Under the pieces are notes generated by a model. That model was not told where the DNA came from. It saw only the letters and a program-made list of their open reading frames with translations, and made no database searches. DNA of 64,000 nt from positions 299,844 through 363,843 of the forward strand of contig BPIR01000002.1 of NCBI GenBank assembly GCA_026004215.1, in the 5' to 3' direction. Made by a program: the position numbers and the translations under genes. Source of the stretch: Candidatus Binatia bacterium. GTDB taxonomy: Bacteria > Desulfobacterota > Binatia > HRBIN30. Below, piece by piece: positions 9,001 through 17,632 of the stretch (the stretch's first letter is position 1; each line of letters starts with the position of its first letter).

Positions 9001-9385
9001 TGCCTTCGACCCAGAAACGGGGAGATTCGCGGTTGCAGAGGCCGATGGCCACGTGCTGCTGTTCCGTATGCGAGCCGAAAAGCCGCTGGATTGGATCCTG
9101 GATGCTGAGATTTCTGTGCCACTGAGCGTGCGCGGGGCAGCCCGAGTCCTGACCTTCGCCTCAGGCAGCCGCTTGATCGTTGGAGATCTCGAGTGGCCGC
9201 TTTTGTTTTTCTACGACCGCGAGGGCCGCCGCCTGCTGGCTGCGGATCCCGATCACGACTGGGCCAAACAGTTGACCGGGGTAGGAGTTGTTCGGCGAAT
9301 TGTGTCCACCGATGGGTCCCTGCTGCTAGTGGCCGGAGGTCGAGGAGCCTTGCATTTTACGGAGGCTCGCAGCGACGACCGGTGA
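6068..9385 (+). CDS. Large membrane protein: GT-C-like domain plus C-terminal beta-propeller
   Basis: This 1105-residue protein starts at a GTG with a GGAG about 11 bases upstream. Residues 10-560 contain about 12-14 hydrophobic segments arranged as in GT-C glycosyltransferases, with an acidic outside loop near residue 190 (RFEGEMG). Residues 560-800 form a soluble region, and from about 830 to the end there are repeated blade-like units (for example EPTGIAFDPETGRFAVAEADG) resembling NHL or WD-type propellers. It probably acts with the preceding glycosyltransferase and sulfotransferase in surface glycan assembly. The propeller could bind substrate or partner. Weak motif conservation means the transferase activity is inferred. 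Confidence 0.6.
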   Translation: MCPTSRHPIRQRISLGRFVTGLAACVFVFLACWRDRQAEFQPRTIWGELSPLFEKLREWGYGLTLAALDRSDLVILIGCATGAILAAIALLLGGRRALVLWLWLLAALGVAGGQWALLQERWSVGLAGYAVGFVLAAFYGWRIRSHQPAPPPPPTSNDYALALWVAILCTFSRLWALLELPARFEGEMGISMLAGTSWPSLKAYLVESISAVSIGCAHLFVELASFVAFGDSVFSLRATSVVFGIATVWNLFWLLRQHVGREAAWWGSVLAICAAEQLWWSRSENSYFIAVCFAGVVTSRLTAWLVADPRWYKALLVAVWMGTTRLFYLASVTLFLLPLFAMAHALLVERQRRHQRVVALGILAIGVGLWATSLSLVHVAVRGEWRWIHPAAHAEISGDAQPPLGERIRFIAQRLADNVVAVAKQWTVVSGFTQWYQRHTWPHPPTIINIGMVAAGVVGLGVALGQWRSWFPSMLVGWFVLGSLPALMSIEPADRRMAAAFPAYYALASYGWQHVIDWVRTGQRPLVTWAWRLAGWGILGLVALSSLSTHLMLPKREVSLAALGRATRDIFRSSEAIYYEMDPAALPLVVMVHSSQWRSRLPCTDPLAPSSWLSTIIERPCSFGDIVWNLMIDKDARWHRKVADSPPRQWTVFLAAVPDAERKRALLRRLFPNGRERHVAAIEWSYDLTLFTATQSDLEGLQSPEIVERPILEVQAGEQGFPACLTLVRASVFAPRDGWYAWKVEPPWQLLRWGLGVAAGTDNAGSPMPLTSGFHSFHLETRGPCGRLPTVLLRGEGQDEWRPATLWSGWLANDVLTKAAPYTSYPGYESAGRVIEDWGEIVDIGPSGPDSIVAAVWREGRYWLVEGSLSGGVLASHVLAIPATVRIEGFVPGPGGYYWVLTESGVVMTDREGNILHRWRPEAAPIRPQIVWWANGTQVLSAIPGSREIQLADVTGNVLGRIHTFQGGRGHFVEPTGIAFDPETGRFAVAEADGHVLLFRMRAEKPLDWILDAEISVPLSVRGAARVLTFASGSRLIVGDLEWPLLFFYDREGRRLLAADPDHDWAKQLTGVGVVRRIVSTDGSLLLVAGGRGALHFTEARSDDR

Positions 9386-9595
9386 AGGCACACGGGGCAA
9401 GACCGGAGCTGCGCCCTGCCCTACACCGAGCGCGGTGCCCCTTTACGGCACCGTCGCTGTTCCACACTCCTTCGCTCGAGCCGCCGCAGCGCCTTTGCGC
9501 CGGCCCCTAGAACCGCTACCGACACGGACAACCGCGAAAAAGTGGGTGTCCCGCTTCGCGCCGTTTCCCGCTTCGTGCCGTTTCGTGCCAGGGAG

Positions 9596-9672
9596 GACGA
9601 TTGTGCAATATAGGGGCGCATGGCGTGCGCCCCGACAACGTTCCGGGCGAGGCCAGCCGCAGGCCGGGTGAG
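9596..9672. repeat. Intergenic hairpin repeat, copy A
   Basis: About 75 bases here match 25621-25693: the block GACGAT(T/C)GTGCA, a hairpin GGGGCGCATGGCGTGCGCCCC, then ACAACGTTC and a GC-rich CCGCAGGCCGGG end. The rest of the 301-base gap (9386-9686) contains short direct echoes of CGCTTCG-CGCCGTTTC but no gene. It lies between convergent genes. Confidence 0.75.
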
Positions 9673-9686
9673 GGTGGATGGGGTAC

Positions 9687-10241
9687 CTAGAATTCCTCGA
9701 AGGGCAGCGGTTGTTCCTCTTCGTACATGATCGCGATCACGCGTTGATTCGGGTCTCGCGCGTCTTCAGCGATCGTCACATTCGCGATCAAGTTCCCTTT
9801 CTTATACGTCATGAACGCGTGGTTCGGCCGGGCGAACTGCTGCGTCACGTTCCAGCCCGCTTGCGAAAGCTTTTCATGGTAAAAGCGGTTGATATCCTCG
9901 ACGCTGCCTTCCGCACGGAAAATCACGTTGTGGGCATTGTTCGGCAGGTCGTGCACCTGTTCCAGCTTGGCACCGGCGTAGATGGGCACGTCGGCCGGGA
10001 AATCCTCGGGCAAGCTCACTGCCGCTGGGGTCGGGCTCTCCGCGGCTCGCTCCACCTTTGGAGTGGGCGTGGCTTTGGCCACCTGCGCCGGCGGGCTGGC
10101 TGTGACCACTGCCCCTTCCCGCTCGGCGAAGCCCGAGTGGGGCGGCTCGGGAACCGGAGGCAAGGCACGCTCACACGTACATGACGACATGGACATTGCC
10201 AAAGCCAGTCCCGCCACCAACCATTTCTCCATCCCGCGCAT
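9687..10241 (-). CDS. Probable lipoprotein with a DVPIYPGA-type domain
   Basis: This 184-residue protein has an N-terminal signal segment ending in SMSSC, a weak lipobox with Cys20 the likely lipidated residue. A Pro/Thr/Ala-rich linker follows, then a compact C-terminal domain starting DFPADVPIYAGAK. That domain recurs in many bacterial lipoproteins and usually contains a SVEDINRFYHEKL-type helix, but has no assigned function. The start at 10241 is fixed by an AAGGAGG seven bases upstream; a longer frame extends upstream without support. It is divergent from the zinc-ribbon/TPR gene. Confidence 0.7.
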   Translation of the reverse strand: MRGMEKWLVAGLALAMSMSSCTCERALPPVPEPPHSGFAEREGAVVTASPPAQVAKATPTPKVERAAESPTPAAVSLPEDFPADVPIYAGAKLEQVHDLPNNAHNVIFRAEGSVEDINRFYHEKLSQAGWNVTQQFARPNHAFMTYKKGNLIANVTIAEDARDPNQRVIAIMYEEEQPLPFEEF

Positions 10242-10358
10242 CGGCCAATCCTCCTTACCGTGACTGCCCACTATAGCGAATGGCCGCGACCGCGTAACCG
10301 GTGCCGCGCCAGCGAGTTCCGTTGCGACCCTGCGCACGGGCCGTTAGCGTTTGCCGTT

Positions 10359-11492
10359 ATGGAACAACGCTTTTGCGCGTTTTGTGGAAGCGCGCGGGTT
10401 CCCGGCGGGCGCTTTTGTATCTCGTGCGGCCGTGCCTTCGAAGGGCGCTCCCGCCACTGGCACATCCCCCCGCAGTGGGCTCCCGCATTTGTCATCGGCA
10501 CGGCCTTGCTGCTGACCTCGGGGGCCATCGTGCACGGCCTCCTCTTCCCCGCACCCAAGGGGGGCGTGAAACGTGTGGAGACGGCGTCGCAACCCGCATT
10601 GCCGGACGACCACCCACCCATCGAAATCCCCCAACAAGTGAAAGATGCCATTCGTGAAGTCGTAGAACGAGCCAAAGCGGCACCCGACGACGTGGAGCTG
10701 TGGCGCCAAGCCGCACAAGTACAGTATCGGGCCGGACTTGTCGACCGGAGCTACCTCCCGGAAGCCGCCGCCGCTTACCGCCATGTACTGGAGCGCTTGC
10801 CCACGGACACCGAGGCGCTGCGTGCCCTGGGCAACATTGCATACGAACAGCGCCAACCGGCTACGGCCGTGCAGTATTACCGGCAGTACCTCGAACAAAA
10901 GCCGGGCGACCCGGAGGTCCGCACCGACCTGGGAACTATGTTGCTGGCACTGGGCGACACGGAAAAAGCGCTGGAAACCTATCAATCCGTGCTGCGCGAC
11001 GACCCCAATTTCTTCCAAGCCCATTTCAATCTCGGCGTCGCCTATCACGGTTTGGGAAAGATGGACGAGGCCAAGGCCTCGTTCGCCCGTGCGCGGGAAA
11101 CAGCGCCGGATGAGCGTATCCGCCAGCAGGTCGACCAACTCATTGCCCGACTCGGCGGCGCCCCCGCCCCTTCCCCGCCCTCCCAACTTGCGGCGCCCGG
11201 AGAGGCCGGTGGCAATGGATCGTTCCGCGCTGCTGCCGAAAGCATCTTTCGCCAAAACCCAGTGATGGGTCCGAAAGTCGAACGCATCGAGTGGACGAGC
11301 GACGATCACGCTAGGGTGTATGTGCAGGACTTTCCTATGGACCGCATGGGCGACGACATGCGCAGCATGTTCCGCGAGCGCATGCGCGCCCGCATTCGCG
11401 AACAAAAGGGCCGCTTTCAGGTGGTCGCCGCCGTGCGGTTCGATTTGGTGGATAGCGCTACCGGCAACGTCATGGAAACACTGAGCGAGTGA
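10359..11492 (+). CDS. Zinc-ribbon, single-pass membrane TPR protein
   Basis: This 377-residue protein begins with a four-Cys zinc ribbon (C-x2-C at residues 6-9 and C-x2-C at about 20-23), followed by a membrane segment near residues 45-65 and three or four tetratricopeptide repeats over about 120-260. The C-terminal 90 residues form an uncharacterised domain with a Met/Arg-rich helix. TPR arrays bind partner proteins, so this is probably a membrane-tethered scaffold with the ribbon in the cytoplasm. The ATG at 10359 is chosen because it starts directly before the ribbon. It lies 12 bases before hemD and is probably co-transcribed with the haem genes. Confidence 0.7.
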   Translation: MEQRFCAFCGSARVPGGRFCISCGRAFEGRSRHWHIPPQWAPAFVIGTALLLTSGAIVHGLLFPAPKGGVKRVETASQPALPDDHPPIEIPQQVKDAIREVVERAKAAPDDVELWRQAAQVQYRAGLVDRSYLPEAAAAYRHVLERLPTDTEALRALGNIAYEQRQPATAVQYYRQYLEQKPGDPEVRTDLGTMLLALGDTEKALETYQSVLRDDPNFFQAHFNLGVAYHGLGKMDEAKASFARARETAPDERIRQQVDQLIARLGGAPAPSPPSQLAAPGEAGGNGSFRAAAESIFRQNPVMGPKVERIEWTSDDHARVYVQDFPMDRMGDDMRSMFRERMRARIREQKGRFQVVAAVRFDLVDSATGNVMETLSE

Positions 11493-11504
11493 GGCGGTGG
11501 CACC

Positions 11505-12422
11505 ATGAACGACGAAGCACCCGCAAGCGCAGCTTCCCGATCCAGCTTGTGCGACTTGGTCGTCGTCGCCTTCGAACATCGGCGCGCGGCGGAACTCGCC
11601 GAGCTCATCCGGCGTCAAGGCGGCATTCCGGTCTCTGCGCCCGCGATGCGCGAAGTGGCGGGCGAGAACCGTGCCGAGCTCAAGAACTATCTCCAGGAAC
11701 TCGCCGACGGACAAGTGGACGTGGTGGTGCTGCTCACCGGCGTTGGGTTGAAAACCTTGGTGCGGCAAGTTGCGGATCATTTTTCACCGGCCGACGTGGC
11801 TGCGGCCTTGCGACGCGCCACGCTGATTGCACGCGGCCCGAAGCCCGTCGCCGCCCTGAGGGAACTTGGGCTTACGCCGCAGTGGACGGTGCCGGAGCCC
11901 CACACCTGGGAGCAGCTCCTCCAACTGGTGGACGACAAAGTGCCCGTGGGCGGAAAAACCGTGGCCGTCCAAGAGTACGGGCTTCCCAATGAGCAACTTC
12001 TGCACGGCCTGACCCAACGGGGGGCACGAGTACGCCGCGTGTCCATCTACCGATGGGAGTACCCGGAAAATCTCGCCCCATTGCGCCACGGCGTGCGATG
12101 CGTTCTCGACGGCCAAGCTGCCGCCGCGGTGTTTACCAGCGCCCAACAGGTGCACAACGTTTGGGCCTTCGTGGAGAACGAGTTCGAGAACGAATTCGAC
12201 CTTTGGGCACAGCGGCTGCAACACATGGTGGTCGCCTCGGTCGGCCCGGTTTGCTCTCGGGCGCTGCGCGAGCATGGCATCGAGCCGGACCTGGAAGCGA
12301 GCCCACCAAAAATGGGCGTGATGGTGCATCTTCTGGCCCGCGAGGCACGCGGTTGTCTCGACCGCAAACGGAGCGCTAGCGAACCCAGCCCACAGGGAAA
12401 CGCAAACAGCCCCTCGCGTTGA
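11505..12422 (+). CDS. hemD: Uroporphyrinogen-III synthase
   Basis: This 305-residue protein has the two-lobed layout of HemD. The first lobe carries a TGVGLKTL segment near residue 78, and the linker region is rich in GGKTVAVQEYG. The second lobe has AAVFTSAQQVHNVW, the usual FTSxxxV signature. It closes hydroxymethylbilane into uroporphyrinogen III, the branch point for haem, sirohaem and cobalamin. It is followed by hemE with a TTGA start/stop overlap. The last 25 residues are Ser/Pro-rich and look dispensable. Confidence 0.9.
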   Translation: MNDEAPASAASRSSLCDLVVVAFEHRRAAELAELIRRQGGIPVSAPAMREVAGENRAELKNYLQELADGQVDVVVLLTGVGLKTLVRQVADHFSPADVAAALRRATLIARGPKPVAALRELGLTPQWTVPEPHTWEQLLQLVDDKVPVGGKTVAVQEYGLPNEQLLHGLTQRGARVRRVSIYRWEYPENLAPLRHGVRCVLDGQAAAAVFTSAQQVHNVWAFVENEFENEFDLWAQRLQHMVVASVGPVCSRALREHGIEPDLEASPPKMGVMVHLLAREARGCLDRKRSASEPSPQGNANSPSR

Positions 12423-13516
12423 CGCTTTCGCTTCGCTTTACCCGCGAGCCCTTTCCTTCTACACCAGCAGCCACCGTGAGCGATGCAACGTTTTTAGCCG
12501 CCTGCTGGCGCCGCCCGGTGCCGTACACGCCCATATGGCTCATGCGGCAAGCGGGGCGGTACATGCCCGAATACCGTGAGATCCGCTCCCGCTTGAGTTT
12601 CTTGGAGCTTTGCCGCACGCCCGAGGTCGCCGCTGAAGTTACAGTAACAGCTGCGGAACGCCTGGGTGTGGATGCCGCCATCTTGTTCGCCGACATCCTC
12701 CTTTTGGTGCAGCCTCTAGGAGTCGGCCTGGAGTACTCGCGCAACGACGGGCCGATCATCCAACGCCCCGTTCGCAGCCCGAAGGACGTCGAGCAGCTAC
12801 CCGCAATTGATGCTGCCGCGGAACTGCCCTTCGTGTACGAAGCGGTGCGCCTGGCGCGCGCGCAGTTGCACGTGCCTCTGATCGGTTTTTCGGGCGCGCC
12901 GTTCACGTTGGCCTCGTACTTGATCGAGGGAGGCGGCTCGCGCCACTACCTCCACACGAAAACCCTGATGTATCGCGCCCCGCAAGCCTGGCATCGGCTC
13001 ATGGAGGTTCTGGCCAGCAATGTCGTGTCTTACCTGCGCCGGCAAATCGAGGCCGGAGCCCAAGCCGTGCAAGTATTCGACAGTTGGGTCGGCTGCCTTT
13101 CGCCGGCGGATTACCGCGAATTCGTTTTGCCCCACATGAAGCGGCTGTTTGCCGCTTTGCCGGAAACGGTGCCCGCCATCCATTTCGGAACGGGAACGGC
13201 CGGGCTCCTCGAGCTGCTGCGCGAGGCCGGAGGCAGCGTGATCGGGTTGGACTGGCGTGTAGATCTGGGCACCGCCTGGTTGCGAGTGGGCTTCGACCGT
13301 GCGGTTCAAGGGAATCTCGATCCGGTCACACTGCTCGGATCGCGCGAGGCGCTCCTCGTGCGCGCCCGGGAAATCCTCGATCGGGCCGGGGGCCGCCCAG
13401 GTCACATCTTCAACTTGGGCCATGGCGTCCTGCCCCAAACACCCGTGGATCACGTGCGGGCTCTGGTGGACTTCGTCCACGACTACAGCCAGCAGGTAAA
13501 AGATAAAACAGGCTAG
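12419..13516 (+). CDS. hemE: Uroporphyrinogen decarboxylase
   Basis: The protein carries the HemE signature around PIWLMRQAGRYMPEYR, the catalytic Asp segment AAILFADILL and the GFSGAPFTLASY motif. It removes four carboxyl groups from uroporphyrinogen III to give coproporphyrinogen III. Start choice is open. A TTG at 12419 overlaps the hemD stop as TTGA, a pattern used repeatedly in this genome. A GTG at 12476 would give a 346-residue protein closer to the family's usual N-terminus. Neither has a strong ribosome site. It is the second gene of a hemD-hemE-hemH-hemG run. Confidence 0.95.
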   Translation: MTLSLRFTREPFPSTPAATVSDATFLAACWRRPVPYTPIWLMRQAGRYMPEYREIRSRLSFLELCRTPEVAAEVTVTAAERLGVDAAILFADILLLVQPLGVGLEYSRNDGPIIQRPVRSPKDVEQLPAIDAAAELPFVYEAVRLARAQLHVPLIGFSGAPFTLASYLIEGGGSRHYLHTKTLMYRAPQAWHRLMEVLASNVVSYLRRQIEAGAQAVQVFDSWVGCLSPADYREFVLPHMKRLFAALPETVPAIHFGTGTAGLLELLREAGGSVIGLDWRVDLGTAWLRVGFDRAVQGNLDPVTLLGSREALLVRAREILDRAGGRPGHIFNLGHGVLPQTPVDHVRALVDFVHDYSQQVKDKTG

Positions 13517-13548
13517 CCTTCGGCAACAAAACGAGTCAATTTAACGGC

Positions 13549-14472
13549 ATGTACGATGCTGTTCTGCTGGTCGCTTTTGGTGGTCCTCGCTCCCCCGACG
13601 AAATCGCGCCCTTTTTGGCGCACGTAACCGAGGGGCGCAACATTCCTCCAGAGCGCCTGGAAGAGGTGCGGCAGAACTACCTTGCCGTCGGCGGCCGCTC
13701 GCCACTGGTGGAAATCACCTTTCGGCAGGCGAAGCGTCTGGAAGCGGAGCTCTGGTTCAGGGGACATCACCTGCCGGTGTACGTGGGGATGCGCAACTGG
13801 CATCCATTCTTGCACGACACACTCGCGATCATGCAGGCGCGGCGGGTGCACCGCGCTGTGGGCATCATCTTATCCCCGCAACGCTCGCCGGCTGGATGGG
13901 ACCGTTACGTCGAGGATGTTGCGGCCGCTCGCACCCGGATCGGACGTGACGCCCCAGTGGTGGACCTGGTTCCAAGCTGGCACAAACACGAGGGCTTTCA
14001 TCGCGCCGTGGCCTGCCGCGTGGCGCAAACCCTCGCACAAGTGGCGGAAGCGGATCGGCCGCAAGTTCCGCTGATCTTCACGGCTCACAGCCTGCCCGTC
14101 GCCATGGCATCGAAGTCTCCGTACGTGGAACAGCTCGAAAACTCCGCCCGGGAGATTGCCGCCCGCTTGCGTCACGAGGTCTGGCGGCTCGCGTTTCAAA
14201 GCCGGAGTGGACCGCCATCCGAGCCCTGGCTCGAGCCGGATATTTCGCAATGCATCGCCGAACTGGCGCGCTCTGGTGCAAAAACCGTCGTGGTTGCCCC
14301 GATTGGCTTTGTCGCGGATCACGTCGAAATTCTTTACGACCTCGATGTGGCGGCCCGCGCGACTGCCGAGCAAAACGGCGTACAGTTCCTGCGTGCGGGT
14401 ACGGTCGGAGAACATCCGGCCTTTATCGGCATGTTGGCGGATCTCGTCGTGGCGCAACTGGCCGACGGATAA
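13549..14472 (+). CDS. hemH: Ferrochelatase
   Basis: This 307-residue protein begins with the typical strand and glycine loop (AVLLVAFGGPRSPDE) and has TAHSLP, the family motif with the metal-handling His, near residue 184. The C-terminal acidic and Ser-rich region carries the GFVADHVEILYDLD motif with the second ligand pair. It inserts Fe2+ into the porphyrin ring. Length is normal for bacterial enzymes. The gene order hemE-hemH-hemG matches Bacillus hemEHY, leaving open whether the substrate is protoporphyrin or coproporphyrin. Confidence 0.95.
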   Translation: MYDAVLLVAFGGPRSPDEIAPFLAHVTEGRNIPPERLEEVRQNYLAVGGRSPLVEITFRQAKRLEAELWFRGHHLPVYVGMRNWHPFLHDTLAIMQARRVHRAVGIILSPQRSPAGWDRYVEDVAAARTRIGRDAPVVDLVPSWHKHEGFHRAVACRVAQTLAQVAEADRPQVPLIFTAHSLPVAMASKSPYVEQLENSAREIAARLRHEVWRLAFQSRSGPPSEPWLEPDISQCIAELARSGAKTVVVAPIGFVADHVEILYDLDVAARATAEQNGVQFLRAGTVGEHPAFIGMLADLVVAQLADG

Positions 14473-14474
14473 AC

Positions 14475-15941
14475 ATGACCCCGGGAGTGGTGATCGTGGG
14501 CGGCGGCATCTCCGGACTGGCCGCAGCCCATCGTCTCGTCCAGCGAGCCGAAGCAGCACGACGCTCTCTCGAAGTGACCATTCTCGAGGCCGCGCCGCGC
14601 CTGGGTGGTGCCATCGTTACCGAGCACATCCAGGACTTCGTGATCGAGGGCGGACCGGATTCGTTCCTCACGGAAAAACCCTGGGCTCTGGAACTCAGCC
14701 GGGAACTGGGCCTCGAACCCCACCTGGTGGGCACCAACCAGGCATATCGCCGAACGTACATTGCCCACCGCGGGCGATTGCACCCTTTGCCCGAAGGTTT
14801 CCTCTTGCTCGCGCCCACGCGCCTCTGGCCGTTTGCGCTCTCCCCCTTGTTCTCCTGGAGCACCAAGTTGCGGATGGCGGCGGAGGTGTTGCTGCCAAGA
14901 GGGAGAGTGCGGGATGACGAGAGCCTTGCCTCGTTTGTCCGGCGCCGCTTTGGCCGCCGCGCCGTTGAGCTTGTGGCCCAACCTCTCATTGGAGGGATTT
15001 ACTTGGCCAAAGCCGAACGACTGAGCCTGCGGGCCACGATGCCCCGCTTTCTCACCATGGAGGAACAACACCGCAGCATCATCCTGGGTATGCGTGCCCA
15101 GGCACGCCGCCTGGCAAAAACAGCGAGCGGTTCGGGCGCTCGCTGGAGTTTGTTCGCCTCCTTCGACCACGGATTGCAGGCGCTGGTAGATGCTTTAACC
15201 CAGCGGCTGCGCTCAACCCGGGTTTGTCTCTCCACCGCAGTCATACGTATCGAGAGGCGAGGGCCGGGGTGGTCGGTCGTCACCGAACGCGGTACCAGCT
15301 ATTCAGCCAATGCAGTCATCCTGGCCGTGCCTGCGAGTCGCGCGGCAAGCCTGGTGCGAGAATCCTGCCCGGACTTGGCGCGCGAGCTCGATCGGATCCC
15401 GACGCTGCCCTCGTTGACGGTCAACCTCGCTTATCCGCACGCCTCGATGGGCACCGGGGTGACGGGTTTTGGCGTGGTGGTGCCCCGCACCGAGGGCTAC
15501 CGCACCTGGGCTTGTACCTTGAGCCACCGGAAGTACCCTGGGCGAGCACCCGCAGGGGCGTTGCTGCTGCGGGCGTTCCTCGGCGGAGAGGACGAAGCCG
15601 AGATTTTGAACTGGGAAGAGGGTCAAATTGTCGCGTTGGTGCGGCGCGAAGTGGAATCTCTCTTGCAAATCGAGGGAATGCCGCTGTTTGCGCGCGTGCA
15701 CCGTTACCCTCACACCATGCCGCTCTACGAAGTCGGTCACTTGCACAAAGTGCAACGCATCGAAGAGTGCCTTTCGGCCGAGCCCACGTTGGCGCTGGCC
15801 GGCAACTCCTACCGCGGGGTCGGGCTTCCGGACTGCATCCACTCCGGACAGCAAGCCGCGGAGAAGCTGTGGAAAGCGGCGGCTACACTCTATCCCTCGG
15901 CAGAGCAACCGGCACGAAGCGCGGGGGCCGCCGGCGTCTGA
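14475..15941 (+). CDS. hemG: Protoporphyrinogen/coproporphyrinogen oxidase, FAD-dependent (HemY type)
   Basis: This 488-residue flavoprotein starts with the dinucleotide-binding motif GGGISGLAAA (about residues 7-16). It continues with the HemY-type pattern EGGPDSFLTEKPWA and a C-terminal FAD-binding segment ending GNSYRGVGLPDCIHSG. It oxidises the porphyrinogen ring with O2 as acceptor. The ATG at 14475 lies two bases after the hemH stop, indicating coupled translation. Bacillus-like synteny means it could be the coproporphyrinogen oxidase CgoX rather than protoporphyrinogen oxidase. No chdC/hemQ is visible here to settle this. Confidence 0.92.
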   Translation: MTPGVVIVGGGISGLAAAHRLVQRAEAARRSLEVTILEAAPRLGGAIVTEHIQDFVIEGGPDSFLTEKPWALELSRELGLEPHLVGTNQAYRRTYIAHRGRLHPLPEGFLLLAPTRLWPFALSPLFSWSTKLRMAAEVLLPRGRVRDDESLASFVRRRFGRRAVELVAQPLIGGIYLAKAERLSLRATMPRFLTMEEQHRSIILGMRAQARRLAKTASGSGARWSLFASFDHGLQALVDALTQRLRSTRVCLSTAVIRIERRGPGWSVVTERGTSYSANAVILAVPASRAASLVRESCPDLARELDRIPTLPSLTVNLAYPHASMGTGVTGFGVVVPRTEGYRTWACTLSHRKYPGRAPAGALLLRAFLGGEDEAEILNWEEGQIVALVRREVESLLQIEGMPLFARVHRYPHTMPLYEVGHLHKVQRIEECLSAEPTLALAGNSYRGVGLPDCIHSGQQAAEKLWKAAATLYPSAEQPARSAGAAGV

Positions 15942-16026
15942 CACGCCGCAGGTCGACAGCTCCACTCGCCGTTGATAAAACCGCCCCGCGCGCCCAGGCG
16001 CGCAATTTCTTTCGAGGTGATCGTAC

Positions 16027-17415
16027 ATGGCAAGCTGGCTCGTCGTTCCACCGGGAGAAAAAATTCGCTGCGTCCAAGGCAAGCTGGAAGTGCCGGACCA
16101 GCCCATCATACCTTTCATCGAGGGTGACGGCACCGGGCCGGACATCTGGCGTGCCGCTCAGCGCGTGTTCGATGCGGCGGTGGCCAAAGCCTACGGCGGC
16201 AAGCGCAAGATTGCTTGGATGGAAGTACTGGCGGGAGAAAAATCGTTCAACAAGCTCGGCACCTGGCTGCCCGACGAGACCGTGCAGGCATTCCAGGACT
16301 ACATCGTTGGCATCAAGGGCCCGCTGACAACGCCGGTCGGCGGCGGGATTCGCTCGCTCAACGTGGCACTCCGGCAACTACTGGACTTGTACGTGTGCTT
16401 GCGGCCGGTGCGCTATTTCCGCGGGGTGCCCAGTCCGGTCAAGCAACCCGAACTCGTGGACATGGTTATCTTCCGCGAAAACACGGAAGACATTTACGCC
16501 GGCATCGAGTGGCCTGCCCTCTCGCCCGAAGTGCGTAAGGTGATTGACTTCTTGCAAAACCAAATGGGCGTCAAAAAAATCCGCTTCCCGGAAACCAGTG
16601 CGATTGGCGTGAAGCCTGTGTCCATCGAGGGCAGCGAGCGCCTCGTACGCGCGGCTATCGAGTATGCCCTGCGCTACCAGCGCCGCAGCGTGACCTTGGT
16701 CCACAAAGGCAACATCATGAAATTCACCGAGGGCGGCTTCCGGGATTGGGGTTACGCCTTGGCCAAGCGCGAGTTTCGCCAGCAAATCGTCACCGAGCGC
16801 GAAAGTTGGATCCTCGCCAACAAAGAACAAAACCCCCAGATCAGCATCGAGGAAAATGCGCGCCAGATCGAACCGGGCTACGACATGATGACGGCCGAGC
16901 AACAAGCCAAAGTTCGAGCCGAAGTGGAGCAAGGGCTGGCGCTGTGGGACTCGCACGGCAACGGCAAGTGGAAGAGCAAGTTACTGATTCGCGATACGAT
17001 CGCGGACATCACGTTGCAGCAGGTTCTCACCCGCCCGCGCGACTTCGACGTGATCGCCACGCTGAATCTCAACGGCGACTACCTCTCCGACGCGCTCGCG
17101 GCTCAGGTAGGCGGTATCGGCATTGCACCGGGAGGAAACATCAACTACGTCACCGGCCACGCGATCTTCGAGGCCACACACGGCACCGCGCCCAAGTACG
17201 CAAACTTGGACAAAGTGAACCCCGGATCCGTAATTCTTTCTGGGGAAATGATGCTCCGTCACCTCGGCTGGAACGAAGCCGCCGACCTCATCATCCGCGG
17301 CATGGAAGGAGCGATTGCAGCGAAAACCGTGACCTATGATTTCCATCGCTTGATGGAAGGCGCCAAACTCGTTCGCTGTTCAGAATTCGGTCAGGCTGTG
17401 ATTGACCACATGTAA
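16027..17415 (+). CDS. icd: Isocitrate dehydrogenase (NADP-type)
   Basis: This 462-residue enzyme converts isocitrate to 2-oxoglutarate in the TCA cycle. It carries the substrate loop [13 protein letters not shown] with the Ser that is phosphorylated in the E. coli enzyme, the [12 protein letters not shown] motif, a catalytic Lys region at [11 protein letters not shown], and a C-terminal [15 protein letters not shown] block. It is about 45 residues longer than the E. coli protein, mainly through a charged insertion around residues 262-305 ([11 protein letters not shown] onward). Insertions here occur in other lineages. It follows hemG by 85 bases. Confidence 0.95.
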   Translation: MASWLVVPPGEKIRCVQGKLEVPDQPIIPFIEGDGTGPDIWRAAQRVFDAAVAKAYGGKRKIAWMEVLAGEKSFNKLGTWLPDETVQAFQDYIVGIKGPLTTPVGGGIRSLNVALRQLLDLYVCLRPVRYFRGVPSPVKQPELVDMVIFRENTEDIYAGIEWPALSPEVRKVIDFLQNQMGVKKIRFPETSAIGVKPVSIEGSERLVRAAIEYALRYQRRSVTLVHKGNIMKFTEGGFRDWGYALAKREFRQQIVTERESWILANKEQNPQISIEENARQIEPGYDMMTAEQQAKVRAEVEQGLALWDSHGNGKWKSKLLIRDTIADITLQQVLTRPRDFDVIATLNLNGDYLSDALAAQVGGIGIAPGGNINYVTGHAIFEATHGTAPKYANLDKVNPGSVILSGEMMLRHLGWNEAADLIIRGMEGAIAAKTVTYDFHRLMEGAKLVRCSEFGQAVIDHM

Positions 17416-17632
17416 GTGCCCGCGACCCCGAACGGCGGTGGCTATGCCCGAGCCGCGGCTCGGTTGTCGCCGCAAGGGCCGGCCGCCGTTTGGGCCCGCG
17501 CTCTTGGCGGCCCGAGAGACATCGTTGGCTGGCGGTGTCGTTGTGCCCACCTGCGCCATTCCAGCCGCGAGGCTTGCCCTCCCAACCGATTCGGGGCAAT
17601 GTCGCAGCCGTTGGAGCCAAAGGGAGACGAAC

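Noticed and set aside
10344..11780. 478-residue minus-strand frame opposite the TPR protein and hemD
   Set aside because: Antisense shadow in GC-rich DNA; the plus strand holds a zinc ribbon, TPRs and HemD.
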